A stretch of 8,039 bases of DNA from an uncultured Candidatus Melainabacteria bacterium (lineage in GTDB: Bacteria; Cyanobacteriota; Vampirovibrionia; Gastranaerophilales; Gastranaerophilaceae): contig CAKUVB010000076.1 in NCBI GenBank assembly GCA_934693215.1, forward strand, positions 1 to 8,039. Direction: 5' to 3'. Positions 6,637 to 8,039 of the stretch are shown one piece after another. How positions within the stretch are numbered: position 1 is the first letter of the stretch; each line of letters begins with the position of its first letter. The position numbers and the translations under genes are program-made. The notes beneath the pieces are model-generated. The model was not told the DNA's origin, searched no databases, and worked only from the letters and a program-made list of their open reading frames with translations.

Positions 6637-6670
6637 AAAAAGCTCGAAAATTATTCATTTCGAGCTTTTT
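6637..6670. terminator. Bidirectional terminator, perfect 13-bp stem
   Basis: AAAAAGCTCGAAA at 6637-6649 and TTTCGAGCTTTTT at 6658-6670 are exact reverse complements around an 8-nt loop. On the minus strand the stem ends in TTTTT and lies 22 nt after the stop of the repeat-protein gene, so it should end that transcript. On the plus strand it also ends in TTTTT and would stop any read-through of the small plus-strand transcript. Confidence 0.9.
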
Positions 6671-6692
6671 AAGTATTAACTGTTTATTTTTA

Positions 6693-8039
6693 TTAAATTA
6701 ATTGATATTCTTCTTGGTTAGCTTCTTCTTTGATTTTTGCTCTTAATTTGGAAATTACATCATAAGCATATTGAGCTTGAGTTACATCTTCACCCGTTTT
6801 AGCAAATGCAGATGCTGTATAATATGAACCGTTTGAAGATTTTACGATATCAGAAACATCTACTCCATTTGCTTCAGCTTTTTCTACTAATGCCTTAATA
6901 ATAACTTCAGAATATTTAGAATCACGTTCAACAAGTCGTTTTAAATTAGAGGTTTTGTAAGATGTGCTATATGCACCTGCAGTACCTGTATATGTTTGAT
7001 ATGCAGTTTCTTCTTTATCTATTTTTGATAATATATCTTCAACATTATCAGCATTAATATTTTCAGTAGAAATAATATCATCTAATGTTTCTGCATCATT
7101 TTGTGAAATTGCAGTATTTATTGAATTACCTGCCATATCTACAGCTTCTTGCTCTGCATAAGCTTGACCATATCCACCTTCAGCAAATATATTTTTGATA
7201 GCTTTTTCATCTTCAGTATATGAAGCTTCGTCTTTGCCTTCCATTGATTCTATTAAAGAATTTACAGAAATACCAATTTCTGCACAAAGTTCTTTAAACT
7301 TAGCAACTTCATCACCTTCGATTTTACCATTTTTATCAGCATCAGCTTGTGAAGCAAATGTTAATAAAGCTACTTGTTTATTTTCGTTTATTGCTTTTTC
7401 ATCACCAGCTTGAATTGACATAGATACTTTTATTTTTTCTTCTAAAGCATCAACAACTTTTTCAAATACATCATCAGCAGTTGCTGATTCACCAGCTTTT
7501 ACTCCCGGAACATTAACAACTACATATTCAGCAGGAGCATTTTTATCTGTACTATTATTTGCAATAATTGAAGTTATATTAACCCCAACTTCGTCTGCTT
7601 TTTTTACTAATGCTGTTATTATACTTGTACCAAGTTCATTCTGATCTTCATCAGAAGTATCATCATCAATAGCATAAGCTAAAGATTCGTCATGTTTTTC
7701 TTTATATTTGTCAAGAACTTGTAATACATTACCTTCGTCAATTTTCTTAACTGTATTTTTTAGTTTATTATCTTTTGTTCCTCCACCAAATAAAAACCAC
7801 CAGCCAGTAACTGCATCATGTACATCATCAACGATTTGGTCAATTTCTTTTGGTGTATATTTTTTTACTTCATTATCAATATTTTCCATTTCAGGATTTA
7901 ATGCTTTAAAAATAGCGAATTTTTCTTTATTATTATCATTAACCCCGTTATTTTTAAATTGAGATAAAATCTTTTCTGGTTCTGTTGTATATAAGTTTAC
8001 TAAATCAGTAGCTGAACCATTAAAGTTTTTTGGTTTATA
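6693..8039 (-). CDS. EF-hand protein with duplicated annexin-like helical repeats (5' end outside window)
   Basis: Only the C-terminal part is present. The frame is open without a stop from 6693 to the right edge, giving at least 448 codons. The ATG at 7889 is internal: 50 further sense codons precede it (ending FKALNPE) and no ribosome site lies before it. The product is acidic and mainly helical. Counting from that Met, a perfect 12-residue EF-hand loop, DADKNGKIEGDE, is at 183-194 (7308-7343), so calcium binding is likely. Two related units lie on either side: IITALVKKADEVGVNITSII (90-109) matches IIKALVEKAEANGVDVSDIV (330-349). The preceding NVLQVLDK/NVEDILSK and following DVFEKVVDALEEKIK/YAYDVISKLRAKIK also correspond. 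GTKDNKL...LDKYKEKHDESL...DDDTS loosely recalls an annexin repeat. There is no membrane segment in the visible part; an N-terminal signal cannot be judged. Function unknown. The bidirectional terminator follows 22 nt after the stop. Confidence 0.85.
   Translation of the reverse strand, partial: YKPKNFNGSATDLVNLYTTEPEKILSQFKNNGVNDNNKEKFAIFKALNPEMENIDNEVKKYTPKEIDQIVDDVHDAVTGWWFLFGGGTKDNKLKNTVKKIDEGNVLQVLDKYKEKHDESLAYAIDDDTSDEDQNELGTSIITALVKKADEVGVNITSIIANNSTDKNAPAEYVVVNVPGVKAGESATADDVFEKVVDALEEKIKVSMSIQAGDEKAINENKQVALLTFASQADADKNGKIEGDEVAKFKELCAEIGISVNSLIESMEGKDEASYTEDEKAIKNIFAEGGYGQAYAEQEAVDMAGNSINTAISQNDAETLDDIISTENINADNVEDILSKIDKEETAYQTYTGTAGAYSTSYKTSNLKRLVERDSKYSEVIIKALVEKAEANGVDVSDIVKSSNGSYYTASAFAKTGEDVTQAQYAYDVISKLRAKIKEEANQEEYQLI

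Larger units (their letters stand above)
6427..6692. other. Regulatory intergenic region between the glgC operon and the repeat-protein gene
   Basis: About 270 bases without a supported protein gene. In order from the glgC side it holds the glgC promoter, an AT dyad, an opposite-facing promoter, a short transcript with its own terminator, the A18 tract and the bidirectional terminator. No tRNA, CRISPR repeat or mobile-element end is visible. Confidence 0.8.

Noticed and set aside
6427..6692. Riboswitch or tRNA in the intergenic region
   Set aside because: Only the two terminator hairpins form clear structures; no cloverleaf or known aptamer core was found.
7195..7413. 72-codon plus-strand frame (and a similar one at 7708-7962) within the repeat-protein gene
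   Set aside because: Ser/Phe-rich products are the usual reverse reading of acidic Asp/Glu/Lys-rich coding sequence; no ribosome sites or family resemblance.

Overview
The window is AT-rich DNA (roughly 30% G+C) with short gene spacing. It looks like a gut-type, Gram-negative-like bacterium. The mix suggests a non-photosynthetic relative of cyanobacteria (Vampirovibrionia/Gastranaerophilales): a bacterial GlgC, an ArnT-like lipid-linked-sugar transferase, and lineage-type uncharacterised proteins, namely an Asn/Lys-rich single-pass protein and a helical-repeat protein with an EF-hand. This placement is an inference from composition and remembered protein style; no marker gene is present to prove it.

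Layout, left to right. (1) A plus-strand gene at 9-887 encodes an unrecognised 292-residue protein with one membrane segment. (2) A minus-strand block of five tightly spaced genes runs from 6417 down to 884, in transcription order: glgC (ADP-glucose pyrophosphorylase), a sucrose/maltose-type sugar:cation symporter, a small P-loop kinase resembling animal-type phosphomevalonate kinase and phage dNMP kinases, a GT2 polyprenyl-phosphate sugar transferase, and an ArnT/PMT-like (GT83) membrane glycosyltransferase. Gaps are 35, -1, 36 and 10 nt, and two junctions show translational coupling, so this is almost certainly one operon. It ends by sharing a TTAA with the stop codon of the plus-strand gene. 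(3) A non-coding region at about 6430-6692 holds a promoter for the operon, a good plus-strand sigma70-type promoter aimed the other way, a hairpin terminator only about 25 nt after its predicted start, an 18-A homopolymer and a perfect 13-bp bidirectional terminator. (4) A minus-strand gene from 6693 runs off the right edge. It has at least 448 codons, an internal duplication, a canonical EF-hand loop and annexin-reminiscent helical repeats.

How the genes may work together: the transporter would bring in a di- or oligosaccharide, GlgC would activate glucose-1-phosphate to ADP-glucose for glycogen, and the GT2/GT83 pair would load a sugar on a polyprenyl phosphate and transfer it to a target outside the cytoplasmic membrane. 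The common theme is carbohydrate partitioning between storage and envelope; the kinase's role there is not obvious. The most interesting items are the orphan kinase in a sugar operon, the EF-hand/annexin-like repeat protein, and the probable ~50-nt transcript divergent from glgC.
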